Numbered from the stretch's first letter, positions 8,030 to 18,337 are shown. The stretch: 64,000 nucleotides of DNA from Phytohabitans houttuyneae (GCF_011764425.1 NZ_BLPF01000004.1:1004001-1068000), one strand, 5' to 3'. The notes: generated by a model from the letters alone, not told the origin. Program-made: numbers and translations.

Positions 8030-9180
8030 GCGACCTCTTCCGCGGCGGTGGGCAGCTCGGCGTGTACCCGCCATCGTGCGCCGTCGCCCCCGGCGTCGAA
8101 GCGGCCGTGCAGCAGTGCCGCGCGCTCGCGCATGCCGATGAGGCCGGCGCCGGCGCCGGGTACCGCCGATGCGCCGTTGATCGGGTTTTCGACGGTGAGT
8201 GAGACGACGCCGGCGCCGTACGCGACCGCCACGTCCGCCCTCCCGGTGCCGTGCTTGAGCGCGTTGGTGAGCGACTCCTGCACGATCCGGTACGCCGCCA
8301 GGTCCACTCCCACCGGCAGCGCGCGCGGCTCGCCCGTGGTCTCGACCCGCACGGTGAGGCCGGCGCCGCGTGCCTGCGCGATGAGGTGGTCAAGCTCGGC
8401 GAGGCGTACCCGGGTCGGCTCGTCCTCGCCCGCCCCCTCGCGCAGCAGCTCGATCATCTGGCGCATCTCGGCCAGCCCCTGCACGCTGTTTTCCCGGATC
8501 ACCTTGAGCGCCTGCTCGACCGCGGCCGGATCGCGACCGTGCACGGACAGCGCCGCCGTCGAGTGGATGGCCGCCGCGCTGAGGTGGTTGGCGATCACGT
8601 CGTGCAGCTCGCGGGCCATCCGGGTGCGCTCGGCGGTCACGGCTTGGCGGCGGTCGAGCTCGACGAGGCGGGCGGTCTGGTCGGCGCGGGCGCGCTCGGC
8701 GGCGGCCTGGTCGCGGTACTGCCGCACGCTGATCGCGGTCACCACCGGGAGCACGAGGATCAGCACCGCCGGGATGGCCAGCTGCAGGCCGCGCCACGAG
8801 CCGGCCAGGATGGGGCCCGCGACCACGCAGGCGGTGCTTACGGCGATGCCGACGCGCAGGAGGATGCGCCACATGCGCGCCGAGCCGTACAGGCACGTGT
8901 CGTAGAGGACCTGCGAGTAGACCAGCAGCGTGCCGAGCGAGCTGCCCAGCGCGATGTCGGTCACGACCGCGACGGTGCCGAGGGCCAGGCCGGTGCGGGT
9001 GGCGACGCGGCGGAGTGCGAGCGCCAGGCAGGCGAGCACGAGCGGCGGTACGAACAGCACGCTCGGCGGTCGAACCGGCCAGGGCTGGATCGTGTGCGCG
9101 ACGCCGAGCGCGAGCATGGCGAGGCCGCCGGCGAGCGAGAGGCCCGCCAGGGTCAGGTCGCGCCGCATCGCCCTGGACAC
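8026..9180 (-). CDS. Two-component sensor histidine kinase (HisKA_3 type)
   Basis: 384 residues. The N-terminal half has about five hydrophobic segments and no large extracytoplasmic loop. The dimerisation/phosphorylation motif is MARELHDVIANHLSA (His about residue 202), and a short HATPase region contains NALKHGTG and the G-box GAGLIGMRERA. This is the partner of the downstream NarL-type regulator (4-bp overlap). The compact sensor suggests detection of a membrane or intramembrane signal (inference). Confidence 0.92.
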   Translation of the reverse strand: MSRAMRRDLTLAGLSLAGGLAMLALGVAHTIQPWPVRPPSVLFVPPLVLACLALALRRVATRTGLALGTVAVVTDIALGSSLGTLLVYSQVLYDTCLYGSARMWRILLRVGIAVSTACVVAGPILAGSWRGLQLAIPAVLILVLPVVTAISVRQYRDQAAAERARADQTARLVELDRRQAVTAERTRMARELHDVIANHLSAAAIHSTAALSVHGRDPAAVEQALKVIRENSVQGLAEMRQMIELLREGAGEDEPTRVRLAELDHLIAQARGAGLTVRVETTGEPRALPVGVDLAAYRIVQESLTNALKHGTGRADVAVAYGAGVVSLTVENPINGASAVPGAGAGLIGMRERAALLHGRFDAGGDGARWRVHAELPTAAEEVA

Positions 9181-9322
9181 GTTTCGATCACATCACACGT
9201 TCCGCCCAGCGACCTCCGACCGGACGACGAGCCGGTAGGGGCGCGGGGTCCGTCGAAGGATGTACGTGGATTCCCTCACCGCTGCCGACGTTCCGGGGCG
9301 CGCGTGCCGTGAGGCTTGAGGC

Positions 9323-9862
9323 ATGGTTCTCGCGGTGATCGCCGCGTGCGAGATCGGGTTCTGGGTGATCCTGGGCGCCGGCCTCGTCGCGCGGTACCTG
9401 TTGCGGTGGCGGCGCGTCGGCGGCGTACTCCTGCTGTGCGTGCCCCTCGTCGACGTCGTGCTGCTCGTCGCGTCGGTGATCGACCTGCGGCGGGGCGCGG
9501 AGGCCAACTTCACGCACGGCCTGGCCGCGGCCTACATCGGCTTCTCCATCGCCTTCGGACACTCGATGGTGCGGTGGGCGGACCAGCGGTTCGCTCACCG
9601 CTTCGCTGGCGGTCCGCCGCCCTGGAAGCCGCCGAAGGGCGGGTGGGAGCGCGCCCGGTACGAGTGGCGGGAGTGGTTCAAGGGCCTGGCCGGCTGGGCA
9701 GTCGCGTGTGGCCTGCTGGTTGGCGGCATCCTCCTGGTCGACGACCGCGGCCGGACCGAACAGTTGGATGGATGGATCTGGCGGCTCACCGTGGCGCTCG
9801 TCGTCTGGTTGATCGCTTTCCCATTGTGGGCCACGTTATTTCCCGCACGGCCCAAGGAGTGA
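9323..9862 (+). CDS. Conserved-looking four-helix membrane protein of unknown function
   Basis: 179 residues with four predicted hydrophobic helices: residues ~3-23, ~33-53, ~64-82 (FTHGLAAAYIGFSIAFGH) and two close segments near ~125-170. A cytoplasmic loop rich in Trp, Lys and Arg (PPWKPPKGGWERARYEW) lies between the second and third pairs. I do not recognise a named function. It stands alone, divergent from the kinase/regulator pair (142 bp between starts). Confidence 0.7.
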   Translation: MVLAVIAACEIGFWVILGAGLVARYLLRWRRVGGVLLLCVPLVDVVLLVASVIDLRRGAEANFTHGLAAAYIGFSIAFGHSMVRWADQRFAHRFAGGPPPWKPPKGGWERARYEWREWFKGLAGWAVACGLLVGGILLVDDRGRTEQLDGWIWRLTVALVVWLIAFPLWATLFPARPKE

Positions 9863-10285
9863 TGTAGTAGCACCGGGGGAGCCTGGTACAGGCGGTTGTC
9901 CGCCGGTGAGGAGATCGAAGTATGGCGCACGGGAGGCCGAGCACGGCAGCGCCGAGAGCGAGCAGCATTACTTGCTTGGCGAGCACGGAGTGCCCGGCAG
10001 GCACTTGAGGTGGGTGTGCGGGGCCGGTCCGCAGCCCGTGGATGAGGCGGCTGCTGCCGGTGTGACAGGCGTTGCGCCTAGTGCCCCGGCGGAGGCATCT
10101 GACGCTCCGGCGGCCGAGCCGCCGCTGGACGAGGGGCGGAAGCTCGTGCCCGAGCGGCGCGGCCCGGCGGTGTGCCGGTCCAGCCAGTCGGGCTGGGCGG
10201 GCGCCCACCGCCACGGCGCCGTCCGCCCGCGGGCCCGCGCGACGCGTCGGGAGCGTCCACCGGACAGGTGGTGCTGAGCCCTCTC
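9863..10285. other. Gap with no convincing gene
   Basis: About 420 bp. Open frames exist on both strands (for example plus 9906-10277 and minus 9968-10297), but their products are low-complexity Pro/Ser/Arg-rich, they overlap each other, and no ribosome binding site or domain is visible. The right end carries the promoter of the tetR gene. Confidence 0.5.
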
Positions 10286-10291
10286 TACGCT
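10286..10291 (+). promoter_or_regulatory. Putative -10 box for a leaderless tetR transcript
   Basis: TACGCT lies six bases upstream of the GTG start at 10298, with a GGACAG -35-like hexamer 18 bases further up. There is no Shine-Dalgarno sequence before the GTG. This spacing is typical of leaderless mRNAs in actinobacteria. Confidence 0.45.
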
Positions 10292-10297
10292 GTACAC

Positions 10298-10930
10298 GTG
10301 CGCGCAAAACAGCAGATTCTGGACGAAGCGTTAGCCCTGGCCGACGAACACGGCCTGGCGGCGATCTCCATGCGTGCCGTCGCCCGCCGGATGGGGCTGA
10401 CGTCGATGGCGCTGTACCCCTACGTCGGCACCAAGGACGACCTGCTCGACGGCCTCGTCGACCGCCTGCTGGCCGGCCTGCTCCCGGACCCGGCCGCCGC
10501 CACCGCCGGCTGGCGCGAGCGGCTGCGCGCCATCGCCCGAGCCGCCCGCGCGCTGGCCAGCGCCCACCCCGGCGCGTACCCGCTGCTCATGACCCGCCCC
10601 TCGGCCACACCGGACGCCATGCGCGCGGTCGACCTGATCTACGACGCCCTGCTCGACGCCGGCGTGCCCGAGCCCGAGGTGCCCCGCCTGGAGCGGATGC
10701 TGTCCACCTTCGTCCTCGGCTACGCCACCTCCGAGGTAAACGGCCGCTTCGCCGCCGGCCGGCGCGGCGCCGGGTCGATCCCCGCCGGGCCGGCACTGCC
10801 CGCGCACACCCGCCTGTCCCGCTGGCTGGCGGAGGAGGTCGACTGGGACGCCGAGTTCGAGGCCGACCTGCGCGACCTGATCCACCTCGTCGAGGCCGCC
10901 GCCGGCTCCACGGTGGACAAAGCGCCTTAA
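10298..10930 (+). CDS. TetR-family transcriptional regulator
   Basis: 210 residues with an N-terminal TetR helix-turn-helix: ILDEALALADEHGLAAISMR then AVARRMGLTSMALYPYVGTK (about residues 6-45). The ligand-binding part follows, of the TetR C-terminal type common in actinobacteria. The reading frame is open further upstream, but the HTH begins just after GTG 10298, which follows a leaderless-type -10 box. No adjacent divergent target gene is evident, so its regulon is unknown. Confidence 0.88.
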   Translation: MRAKQQILDEALALADEHGLAAISMRAVARRMGLTSMALYPYVGTKDDLLDGLVDRLLAGLLPDPAAATAGWRERLRAIARAARALASAHPGAYPLLMTRPSATPDAMRAVDLIYDALLDAGVPEPEVPRLERMLSTFVLGYATSEVNGRFAAGRRGAGSIPAGPALPAHTRLSRWLAEEVDWDAEFEADLRDLIHLVEAAAGSTVDKAP

Positions 10931-10935
10931 TCCGA

Positions 10936-11180
10936 GCTACCGCGATGTCCGCCGTGGTCCGGACCGTTGCTCCCGCGGCCTCACCCGCCGCGGGGGTTGG
11001 GCTTGCCCGCGGACCTTGCAGCGGAGGTCGGGGAAGTCGGCGAGCCCCTGGCGAGCCGCCGACCTCCGCGTAGCCCGCGGGAAAGCACCCAAAGAAGACG
11101 CTCCGCTGCGCTCCACGTCTCCCCCGGGGCCCGCGCATGCGGTCCGCAGCTGGCGCGGACGCGGGCAAGTCTGCTTGAAG
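10936..11180. repeat. Intergenic repeat family, longest copy (copy A)
   Basis: The first 51 bases (10936-10986, beginning GCTACCGCGATGTCCGCCGT) recur in inverted orientation at 28750-28800 with one mismatch, and flank the element at 52730-52882. The remainder (10999-11180) matches, in reverse, the repeat at 63098-63222, including a GTCCGC...GCGGAC hairpin; a middle part matches 49874-49940. It fills the gap between the convergent tetR and membrane-anchored protein genes. Confidence 0.75.
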
Positions 11181-11186
11181 AAGTGG

Positions 11187-11837
11187 CTAGCGGGTGCGGC
11201 GGCGGACCAGCAGCGAGATGCCGGCCAGTCCCAGGGTGATGACGAGCACGACAGCGCCGTTGAGCAGCAGGACCTCGCGCAGGTCGGCGAGGAGCTTGTC
11301 GAGGTCGCGGCCCGGGTTGAGCGTGTCTTCGTCGAAGACGCGCTCGCCGCCGCCGATCCCGCCGTGCAGGGTCTCCGGCTTTTCCGGCAGCGGCACGCCG
11401 GCTGCCCGCAGCGTCTCGGACATGTTGAGCCGCCCGTAGAACCACGCGTTTGACGTCTTGCTCTTGTCGGGCTGCTTGGCCGGGCGGAAGGCGCGTGGGC
11501 CGCCGGCGGCCAGCGGGTAGAGGTCGTAGGTCTTCTTGGACTGGTCGCCGACGCGCACCACCACCGTGTACTTGCGGCCGAGCTTGTCCTTCTTCGGCGC
11601 GGTGGCCTGACCCTTGGCGGTGGCCAGCCAGTTGACCTGACTCAGCAGCGCCTCGAAGAGCTCCGGGTGGGTCTTGGCGTGGACCGTGATGGCCTCTTCG
11701 AGCTCCTCGCCGTCGATCGTGATGGTGTCGGGCTTGGGCGGCGCGGCGAGGGCGGGCGACGGGGCGAGCAGCGGGGCGGCGACGGCGACCAGCACCGCAC
11801 CGCTCATGAACCATCGGCGGCTCACCCTTGCGACCAT
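11187..11837 (-). CDS. Secreted, C-terminally membrane-anchored protein of unknown function
   Basis: 216 residues. N-terminal signal sequence (MVARVSRRWFMSGAVLVAVA then an ALA-APP cleavage-like site near residue 36), a soluble Lys/Asp-rich domain, and a hydrophobic helix near the C-terminus (LLLNGAVVLVITLGLAGISL) followed by VRRRTR, as in a sorting/anchor tail. ATG 11837 is preceded by GGGGAGG at six bases; the frame is open further upstream. The twin-Arg in VSRRWF suggests possible Tat export. Not recognised as a named family. Confidence 0.7.
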   Translation of the reverse strand: MVARVSRRWFMSGAVLVAVAAPLLAPSPALAAPPKPDTITIDGEELEEAITVHAKTHPELFEALLSQVNWLATAKGQATAPKKDKLGRKYTVVVRVGDQSKKTYDLYPLAAGGPRAFRPAKQPDKSKTSNAWFYGRLNMSETLRAAGVPLPEKPETLHGGIGGGERVFDEDTLNPGRDLDKLLADLREVLLLNGAVVLVITLGLAGISLLVRRRTR

Positions 11838-11991
11838 GACCGACCTCCCCGCCCCGATGGATGGTCCTGCCCCGTGGTGCGACCGACGATCCGCTTTAAA
11901 CCAAAGACTCCGCCATGCCTCGCGCGGTTGCATGCGCAGCCCAGGTTTTTGGAACTATCTGCGATCGTCGCCGGCGTGACATCAGGCCCAC

Positions 11992-13350
11992 TCATCCGGC
12001 CGCCGAATCGTAACCGGCTGACGTCGATCGTGGGGACCTGGGCGGCACGTTGTGATTGTGGCTGAACAGATTTGTCGGGTCGTACACCTCTTTGACCGCG
12101 GCCAGCCTCCGATAGGTGGCGTCCGGGTACATGGTGGCGACGTCGTCCGCGGTCGCGGTGGTGAGGAAGTTGCCGTAGGCGCCGCGCGTCATCGGCCCCA
12201 CCGCGCGCCACAGCCCCGCGAACGCCTCCGCCCCTGCCTCGCCGCTGTCGAGCTGGACGGTGAGCAGCATCGCCTCGCTGTCCCGGTGGGCGAACGCCGT
12301 CGCCTCCTCCGCCACGCGCCCGAAGGCACCGCCGAGGCCACGCAACTCCACGTACACGGTGCCGATCTCGCCCGCCCGGGCCAGCGCGGTGTCGATGAGC
12401 TCGTCCGTGACCGACGGCACGAGGCCGTTGCGCACCGCCGGCCGGAAGCCAGGTGGCAGGTCCGCGACCTCCTCCAGGACCTGCGGGTACGGCCGTCGCG
12501 TCACGTTTTCGGCGACCACAGTGCCGAGCTTGCGCAGCAGTTCGAGGGCGGACCGTGCGGCCTCCTCGTCACCGGCCGGCACGCAGAATGCCACCTCCAC
12601 CGGCGGCACCGGCCCACCGAACGACGGCGCGACGCGGGCGATGGTGGTGACCTCGTCGCCGCCGGCGCGCAGGAAGTCCCGCCAGCCGCGCAGCACGGCG
12701 GCCGCCTCCTCGGCCGGGTACGAGAACGAGCCGAAGAGCACGTCGCCCACCGGGTAGGCGAGCACCTCGAACGTCGTCACCACACCGAAGTTTCCGCCGC
12801 CGCCGCGCAGGGCCCAGAGGAGGTCGGGGTGCTCGTGCGCGCTGGCGCGTACCACGTCGCCGTCCGCCGTCACGACCTCGGCGGCGACGAGGCTGTCGAG
12901 GGCGAGGCCGTGCTTGCGTACCAGCCAGCCGATCCCACCACCCAGCATCAGCCCACCGACACCGACACTCGCGGTGTCGCCGGACGAGAGCGCGAGCCCG
13001 TGCGTGGCGAGCGCGGCGGCCACTTCCCGCCACCGGGCGCCGCTGCCGATCCGCACGAGGCCACGCGCGGCGTCCACGACCTCGACCGCGTCGATCGGCC
13101 CGAGGTCGATGACGACGCCGCCGGTGTTGGTGCCGAACCCGACGCCGTTGTGGCCGCCGCTGCGCACGGAGAGCACGAGGTCATGCTCGCGCGCGTACCG
13201 GATCGCCCGCCGCACGTCCGCGCCGTCGTGGCAGCGCACGATCACGGCCGGCTCGCCTTCGTGGACAAAGGTGCGCCGTAGCCGGTCGTAGGCCTCGTCA
13301 CCGGGCCGGATGATGTCGCCGGTCAGCGCCGCATGGGTGTCGGTGCTCAT
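11992..13350 (-). CDS. FAD-linked oxidase (berberine-bridge-enzyme/PCMH family)
   Basis: 452 residues. The FAD-binding PCMH domain spans about residues 30-200, with VRSGGHNGVGFG (a covalent flavin-binding His), SVGVGGLMLGGGIGWL and LLWALRGGGGNFGVVT. The BBE segment at the C-terminus is YRRLAAVKEVYDPTNLFSHN. Such enzymes oxidise sugars, alkaloids or polyketide intermediates with O2. No signal peptide is seen. It stands alone, so the substrate is not suggested by context. Confidence 0.9.
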   Translation of the reverse strand: MSTDTHAALTGDIIRPGDEAYDRLRRTFVHEGEPAVIVRCHDGADVRRAIRYAREHDLVLSVRSGGHNGVGFGTNTGGVVIDLGPIDAVEVVDAARGLVRIGSGARWREVAAALATHGLALSSGDTASVGVGGLMLGGGIGWLVRKHGLALDSLVAAEVVTADGDVVRASAHEHPDLLWALRGGGGNFGVVTTFEVLAYPVGDVLFGSFSYPAEEAAAVLRGWRDFLRAGGDEVTTIARVAPSFGGPVPPVEVAFCVPAGDEEAARSALELLRKLGTVVAENVTRRPYPQVLEEVADLPPGFRPAVRNGLVPSVTDELIDTALARAGEIGTVYVELRGLGGAFGRVAEEATAFAHRDSEAMLLTVQLDSGEAGAEAFAGLWRAVGPMTRGAYGNFLTTATADDVATMYPDATYRRLAAVKEVYDPTNLFSHNHNVPPRSPRSTSAGYDSAAG

Positions 13351-13526
13351 TGCTCCTCCTCGGGTTGCTCTTCACCCGTTGGTCGGAGCCAGGAGCCACA
13401 GCTCTACACGGTTGTGGTCGCTTCTTTCGTCCCACGCTCGCCGCGTGCGGGGCGGCCACCACCGGAGCGTGGGAGAGCCGGTGATTGGTGGGTCCTCACC
13501 AGCGGCAGCTCCGATTACCGTGAGCT

Positions 13527-14273
13527 ATGCCCCCGATTCCCACACGCGTGGGCGTGTATATAGACGGTTACAACCTCTACTACGGCGCCCGCGCGACGTG
13601 CGGCCGCGGGACGGCCGGGTGGCGGTGGCTGGACCTGCGGGTGCTGGCCACGTCGCTGGTCACCGCACAGCGGGCCTGGGCCGGCGCGGCGATCGACCGG
13701 ATCGTGTACTGCACCGCGCGGATCGACGGCGCGACCAACCCGAGCGGCAACGCAGACCAGGAGGTCTATCTCAGGGCGCTTGTCGAGAGCAGGAGCGTCG
13801 ACCTCGTCGAGTACGGCAACTATGTGGCGCGGGTAAAGCACGCCCCGCTCGCGACGAGAGGACCAGGCGGTGCACCGGTGGTGACAAGGCCGGAGTGGCC
13901 GATAAAGGTGCAATACCCGACGCCGATTGCCAACGGCGATGTCGCCTTCATGGTTTCTCACCTGCACCAGGAAGAGAAAGGTACGGACGTCAACATCGCC
14001 TCGCACATGTTGATGGATGTCCTCGAGGGGCGGGTGGACGGTGTCGTGGTTATATCCAATGACAGCGACCTGCGACTGCCCGTCCAGATCAGCCGGCAGC
14101 GGGTCCCGGTCGGGCATGTGAACCCGCGAAACACGCTCTTCGCCGGTGACCTGGCCGGCCTTCCGTCAGAGGGCGTCGGCAACCATTGGTGGCGCAAGCT
14201 GCGCCGGGACGACTTTTTCAGGCATCAGCTTCCCGACCTGGCGGGTACGTTCAGCAAACCGGTGGGGTGGTAA
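13527..14273 (+). CDS. NYN-domain protein (putative PIN-like ribonuclease)
   Basis: 248 residues. Opens with RVGVYIDGYNLYYGARATCG (NYN signature with the first catalytic Asp). Further acidic residues appear in EKGTDVNIASHMLMDVLEG and VVISNDSDLRLPVQ, consistent with the metal site of PIN-like nucleases. More typical of the family than the shorter NYN protein at 6009-6626. It is followed by a terminator at 14321. RNA targets are unknown. Confidence 0.85.
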   Translation: MPPIPTRVGVYIDGYNLYYGARATCGRGTAGWRWLDLRVLATSLVTAQRAWAGAAIDRIVYCTARIDGATNPSGNADQEVYLRALVESRSVDLVEYGNYVARVKHAPLATRGPGGAPVVTRPEWPIKVQYPTPIANGDVAFMVSHLHQEEKGTDVNIASHMLMDVLEGRVDGVVVISNDSDLRLPVQISRQRVPVGHVNPRNTLFAGDLAGLPSEGVGNHWWRKLRRDDFFRHQLPDLAGTFSKPVGW

Positions 14274-14320
14274 CGGGGTCCCGTCGCGGCCGACTGTGGG
14301 CTAAGCTATTCGCATAACTC

Positions 14321-14351
14321 ACCCGGCTCCTCTGGGGCCGGGTCTTTCTTT
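14321..14351 (+). terminator. Intrinsic terminator after the NYN gene
   Basis: Stem ACCCGGC (14321-14327) pairs with GCCGGGT (14337-14343) around a nine-base loop, followed by the T-rich CTTTCTTT. It lies 47 bp past the NYN stop and just beyond the convergent gltX 3' end. Confidence 0.75.
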
Positions 14352-14395
14352 GCCCAAGTGGCGAAACGTGATGATGCAGGTGGGCGGCGGCCGAG

Positions 14396-15796
14396 TCAGA
14401 TGAGGCGGGCCCGGGCGGCTTCGATCCGTGCGAGGGTCCGCTCCTTGCCCAGCACCACCAGTGACTCGAACAGGGGCAGTCCCACGCCGCGGCCGGTCAC
14501 CGCCACCCGCACCGGGGCCTGGGCCTTGCCGAGCTTCAGGCCGCGGGCGGCGCCTACCTCCTCCAAGGCGGCCTTCAGCGACTCCGCGTCCCATGTGGGG
14601 AGCGCGTTGAAGGCGGCCGCCGCGGCGTCCAGGAGGTCGGCGGCGCCGTCCTTCATCGCCTTGGACCAGGCGGCCTCGTCGATCTCGGGTGAGGGTACGA
14701 AGAGGAAGTCCACGTTCGGGACGATCTCGCTGAGCACGGCGATGCGGGTCTGTGCCAGCGGCGCCACCGCGTCGAAGGCGGCCGGGTCGAAGTCTTCCGG
14801 GCGCCACGGGGGCGGGGGGATCGTCTCGGTGCCGGTGAGCCACGGCCGGCAGGCGGCGGCGAAGGCGGCCGGCTCGAGTGCGCGGATGTACTCGCCGTTG
14901 AAGGCGCGCAGCTTCTTCTCGTCGAAGAAGGCCGGCGACGGGTTTACCTCCTCGAGGCGAAACTCCTCCTCGATCACCGACCACGGCACGATCTCCCGGT
15001 TGCCGCTCGGGGCCCAGCCCAGCAGCATCAGGTAGTTGCGCATGGTGTCGGCGAGATAGCCCTCGTCGCGGTACGCCTCGAGCGCCACCTTGTCGCGGCG
15101 CTTGGAGAGCTTCTGGCGCTTTTCGTTGACGACGACGGGCACGTGTGCCCAGATCGGTGGCTTCACGCCAAGCGCGTCCCAGAGCAGCTGCTGCTTCGGG
15201 GTGTTGGACAGGTGCTCCTCGGCGCGGATGACGTGCGTGATGCCCATCGTCATGTCGTCGACCACGTTGGCCAGCAGGAACACGGGCGAACCGTCGGTGC
15301 GCGCGATGACAAAGTCTTCGAGCAGCTTGTTTTCCCAGGTGGGTTCGCCGCGGATGAGGTCGACCACGACGGTGTTGCCCTCGTCCGGGGTGCGGAAGCG
15401 CAGCGCACCCGCGGTCAGGCCGCGGTCGCGGCAGAAGCCGTCGTACCCCTGGTACTGCGAGCCGGTGCGGGCCTGCACGTCCTCGCGGGTGCAGTCGCAG
15501 AAGTACGCCCGGCCGGCCGCGTAGAGCTTGTCGGCGGCGGCCCGGTGCTCGCCGGCGTTGGCGGACTGGAAGTAGGGCCCCTCGTACGAGCCGCGCTCGA
15601 TGCCGATCCAGTCGAGCGCGTTGAGGATGCCCTCGGTCCACTCGGGCCGGTTGCGCGCCGCGTCGGTGTCCTCGATCCGGAGGACGAACGCGCCGCCGTG
15701 CTGCCTCGCGTAGATCCAGTTCTGCAGCGCCGAACGGGCACCGCCGACGTGGAACATACCGGTGGGAGACGGGGCGAAGCGCACGCGTACGGTCAC
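14396..15796 (-). CDS. gltX: Glutamyl-tRNA synthetase
   Basis: 466 residues, class Ic aminoacyl-tRNA synthetase charging tRNA-Glu (and possibly tRNA-Gln in organisms using GatCAB). HIGH-type motif in [18 protein letters not shown] near residue 10-25 and KMSKS-type motif KLSKRRD at about residue 245. The open frame extends far upstream, but the protein begins at GTG 15796, which overlaps the MFS stop as GTGA. Being coupled behind a sugar transporter and a glucosidase is unusual for this housekeeping gene. Confidence 0.96.
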   Translation of the reverse strand: MTVRVRFAPSPTGMFHVGGARSALQNWIYARQHGGAFVLRIEDTDAARNRPEWTEGILNALDWIGIERGSYEGPYFQSANAGEHRAAADKLYAAGRAYFCDCTREDVQARTGSQYQGYDGFCRDRGLTAGALRFRTPDEGNTVVVDLIRGEPTWENKLLEDFVIARTDGSPVFLLANVVDDMTMGITHVIRAEEHLSNTPKQQLLWDALGVKPPIWAHVPVVVNEKRQKLSKRRDKVALEAYRDEGYLADTMRNYLMLLGWAPSGNREIVPWSVIEEEFRLEEVNPSPAFFDEKKLRAFNGEYIRALEPAAFAAACRPWLTGTETIPPPPWRPEDFDPAAFDAVAPLAQTRIAVLSEIVPNVDFLFVPSPEIDEAAWSKAMKDGAADLLDAAAAAFNALPTWDAESLKAALEEVGAARGLKLGKAQAPVRVAVTGRGVGLPLFESLVVLGKERTLARIEAARARLI

Positions 15797-17049
15797 GGCA
15801 CCGAGCGTATCCGCACCACGAAGACGCTGCCGAGGAGGGTGACGGCGGCGGTGAGCGCGTAGAGCGTGGGGTACCCGCCGAGGTGCACCACGATCGGCGC
15901 CGACATCGCCGGCCCGAGCACCTGGGGCGCGGAGTTGGCGATGTTGATGACGCCCAGGTCCTTGCCCCGGTCGGTGGCGCGGGGGAGCACCTGCGTGATC
16001 AGAGCCGCGTCGACGGCCAGGTAGACGCCGTAGCCGGCGCCGAGCAGCACCGCGGCCACGATGGCCGTGCTCCACAGCGGCCACACGGCGAGCAGCGTCG
16101 CGGCCACCGCCATGATCACGCCGGACCAGATGACGAAGATCTTGCGCCGGCCGGAGCGGTCGGAGAGGCGGCCGGACACGACCGCGGTCGCCATCATGCC
16201 CGCTGTGTAGATCAGGATCAGGATGAGCAGGCCGCCCTCCGGATCGTGGTACTTCACCCCGTCCTGCAGGAAGTACAGCAGGTAGAGGGTGCCGAGCGCG
16301 TTGCCGACCTGCACGAGGAAGCGGGTGCCCCAGGCCCAGGCGAAGTCGGGGTACCGGCGCGGGCTGATCCACATGCCGGACAGCAGCGGAACGCGCGGGC
16401 GGGCCGCGCGGGGCAGCGGGTCGTCCGGGGTGAACAGCGCGAACGGCAGGGCGAGGATCAGCACGGCCACGGCCACCGCGTAGTACCCCGCCTTGTTGTC
16501 GGTGAAGATCGCGGTGACCAGCACCGCGCCCACGACGAGGCCGAGCGACTGCGGTATCCCCACCCACCCCGACACGCCGCCGCGCTGGGCGACCGGCACC
16601 CGGTCGGGGATCGCGGCGGTGAGGGTCGCGAGGGCGGCGTTGAAGCACACCTGCGCGGCCACCCAGCACACGGCGACGCCGACGATCGTGCGCTGCTGGC
16701 CGAGCGTGACCAGCGACGCGGCGCCGAGCAGCGCGCTGGAGAAGGTCCACACGTGGCGCCGCCCGAGGTCGCGCCCGCCGAGCCGCAGCGAGGTGCGGTC
16801 GGAAAGCGCACCGGCCAGCGGGTTGGCGATGACGGCCGCGAGCGCGCCGAGCGCGGTCACCCAGCCGAACATCGCCTCCTTGTTGGCCGGGTCGATCAGC
16901 TCGACCTGGTTGGGCAGCAGCACCTGGATCGGCGTGAAGAACGCCATCCACACGCCGAGGTTGGCGCTGAAGATCAGTGCGATCCAACTCCGCCGCACCG
17001 GCACGGTGGGCTCGGCGAGCGCGGCGGGTACCTCGATCCCGGCCTTCAT
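15793..17049 (-). CDS. MFS transporter (sugar-type)
   Basis: 418 residues with about 12 membrane helices. Start ATG 17049 overlaps the glucosidase stop (ATGA), and its own stop overlaps the gltX start (GTGA). MFS loop 2-3 motif at [19 protein letters not shown] and a second loop motif at [12 protein letters not shown]. Coupling to a family 1 glycosidase suggests import of a beta-glucoside or related disaccharide (inference from context). Confidence 0.88.
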   Translation of the reverse strand: MKAGIEVPAALAEPTVPVRRSWIALIFSANLGVWMAFFTPIQVLLPNQVELIDPANKEAMFGWVTALGALAAVIANPLAGALSDRTSLRLGGRDLGRRHVWTFSSALLGAASLVTLGQQRTIVGVAVCWVAAQVCFNAALATLTAAIPDRVPVAQRGGVSGWVGIPQSLGLVVGAVLVTAIFTDNKAGYYAVAVAVLILALPFALFTPDDPLPRAARPRVPLLSGMWISPRRYPDFAWAWGTRFLVQVGNALGTLYLLYFLQDGVKYHDPEGGLLILILIYTAGMMATAVVSGRLSDRSGRRKIFVIWSGVIMAVAATLLAVWPLWSTAIVAAVLLGAGYGVYLAVDAALITQVLPRATDRGKDLGVINIANSAPQVLGPAMSAPIVVHLGGYPTLYALTAAVTLLGSVFVVRIRSVP

Positions 17050-18337
17050 CTGGAGGCTCTGATGAGGTCCCGGTACCAGGCGTACGAGGTCTTGGGAGTG
17101 CGCACCTGCGTCTCGTAGTCGACGTGCACGAGGCCGAAGCGCTTGGTGTACCCCTCGGCCCACTCGAAGTTGTCGAGCAGGGACCAGACGAAGTAGCCGC
17201 GAACGTCCACACCGGACGCCATGGCCGCGCGCACCGCCGCGATGTGACCGTCCAGGTAGGCCACCCGCTCGGGGTCGTCGATCCCGTCGTACGCGCAGCC
17301 GCTCTCGGTCACGTGGATCGGCGGGAGCGCCTCGCCGTACTCCTCCTTGAGCGACACCAGCAGCTCCCGCAGCCCGTCGGGGACCACCGGCCAGCCGAAC
17401 GCCGTCGTCGGATAGCCCTCAAGGGGTGCGAACTCGAACGGCAGCGGACTGTCCGCAGTGGACGGCGCGCGTATCCCCGTGGGGTTGTAGTAGTTGACAC
17501 CCAGCGCGTCGAGCGGTGCCGCGATCGTGTCGAGGTCGCCGTCGCGCACCACCGAGGGGTCCATGCCCAGCTCCGGATAGCCCCGCCCGAAGAGCGGATC
17601 GGTGAAGAGACGGTTGTGCAGCGCGTGGTACGCCGCGGCCGCGGCGGCGTCCGCGTCACTCACCGGCCAGTCGGGTGGGTACCAAACGGGGGAGTAGTTG
17701 TTGGTGATGGCCACCGCGCCGGCGCCCCGTGCCCGCAGGGCCGCCACCGCGAGACCGTGACCGAGCAGCTGATGGTGGGCCACCGGCAGCGCACCGAAGA
17801 GGAGGGTCTGGCCGGGCGCGTGCTCCCGGTGGCGTAGCCGAGGGTCATGTGGATGAACGGCTCGTTGAGCGTGATCCAGAGCCGCACGCGGTCGCCGAGC
17901 GCGTCGGCCACCAGCCCGGCGTAGTCGGCGAACCGGAACGCCGTGTCGCGGCTCAGCCAGCCGCCCTTTTCTTCCAGCGCCTGGGGCAGGTCCCAGTGGA
18001 AGAGCGTGACGACCGGGTCGATCTCCTTGGCCAGCAGGGCGTCCACGAGGCGGTCGTAGAAGTCGACGCCGGCCGCGTTTGCCGGGCCGGTGCCGTCGGG
18101 CTGGATGCGCGGCCAGGCCACCGAGAAGCGGTACGCGTCGACGCCGAGCCCGGCCATCAGGTCGACGTCCTCCGGGTACCGGTGGAAGTGGTCGCACGCC
18201 ACGTCGCCGGTGCCGCCGTCGGAGACCCGCCCCGGCTCGTGCGAGAACACGTCCCAGATGGACCGCCCGCGTCCACCCTCCGTGGCAGCGCCTTCGATCT
18301 GATAGGCCGCCGTCGATACACCCCAGGTAAAGGCCAC
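17046..18337 (-). pseudogene. GH1 beta-glucosidase, split by one frameshift
   Basis: The first part (from ATG 18337) runs [17 protein letters not shown] through the acid/base motif TLNEPF. The frame then breaks and continues in another frame at [11 protein letters not shown], through NNYSPVW, the nucleophile motif [11 protein letters not shown] and the end [13 protein letters not shown] single extra G in the GGG at 17825-17827 would restore one normal family 1 glycosidase of about 430 residues with both catalytic glutamates. Either a real mutation or a homopolymer error; the intact remainder and ATGA coupling to the MFS gene favour error. Confidence 0.85.

Noticed and set aside
9906-10297. 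Short overlapping frames on both strands between the membrane protein and tetR
   Set aside because: Low complexity, mutual overlap, no ribosome site; left as a gap.
10967-11239. 90-residue plus-strand frame and similar fragments at 62883-63218 and 52731-53180 with look-alike segments
   Set aside because: The similarity comes from the shared intergenic repeat, not from a protein family.
14396-17212. A single 938-residue protein reading through the MFS region into gltX
   Set aside because: The first half is out-of-frame shadow of the MFS gene; gltX proper starts at GTG 15796 with its HIGH-type motif.
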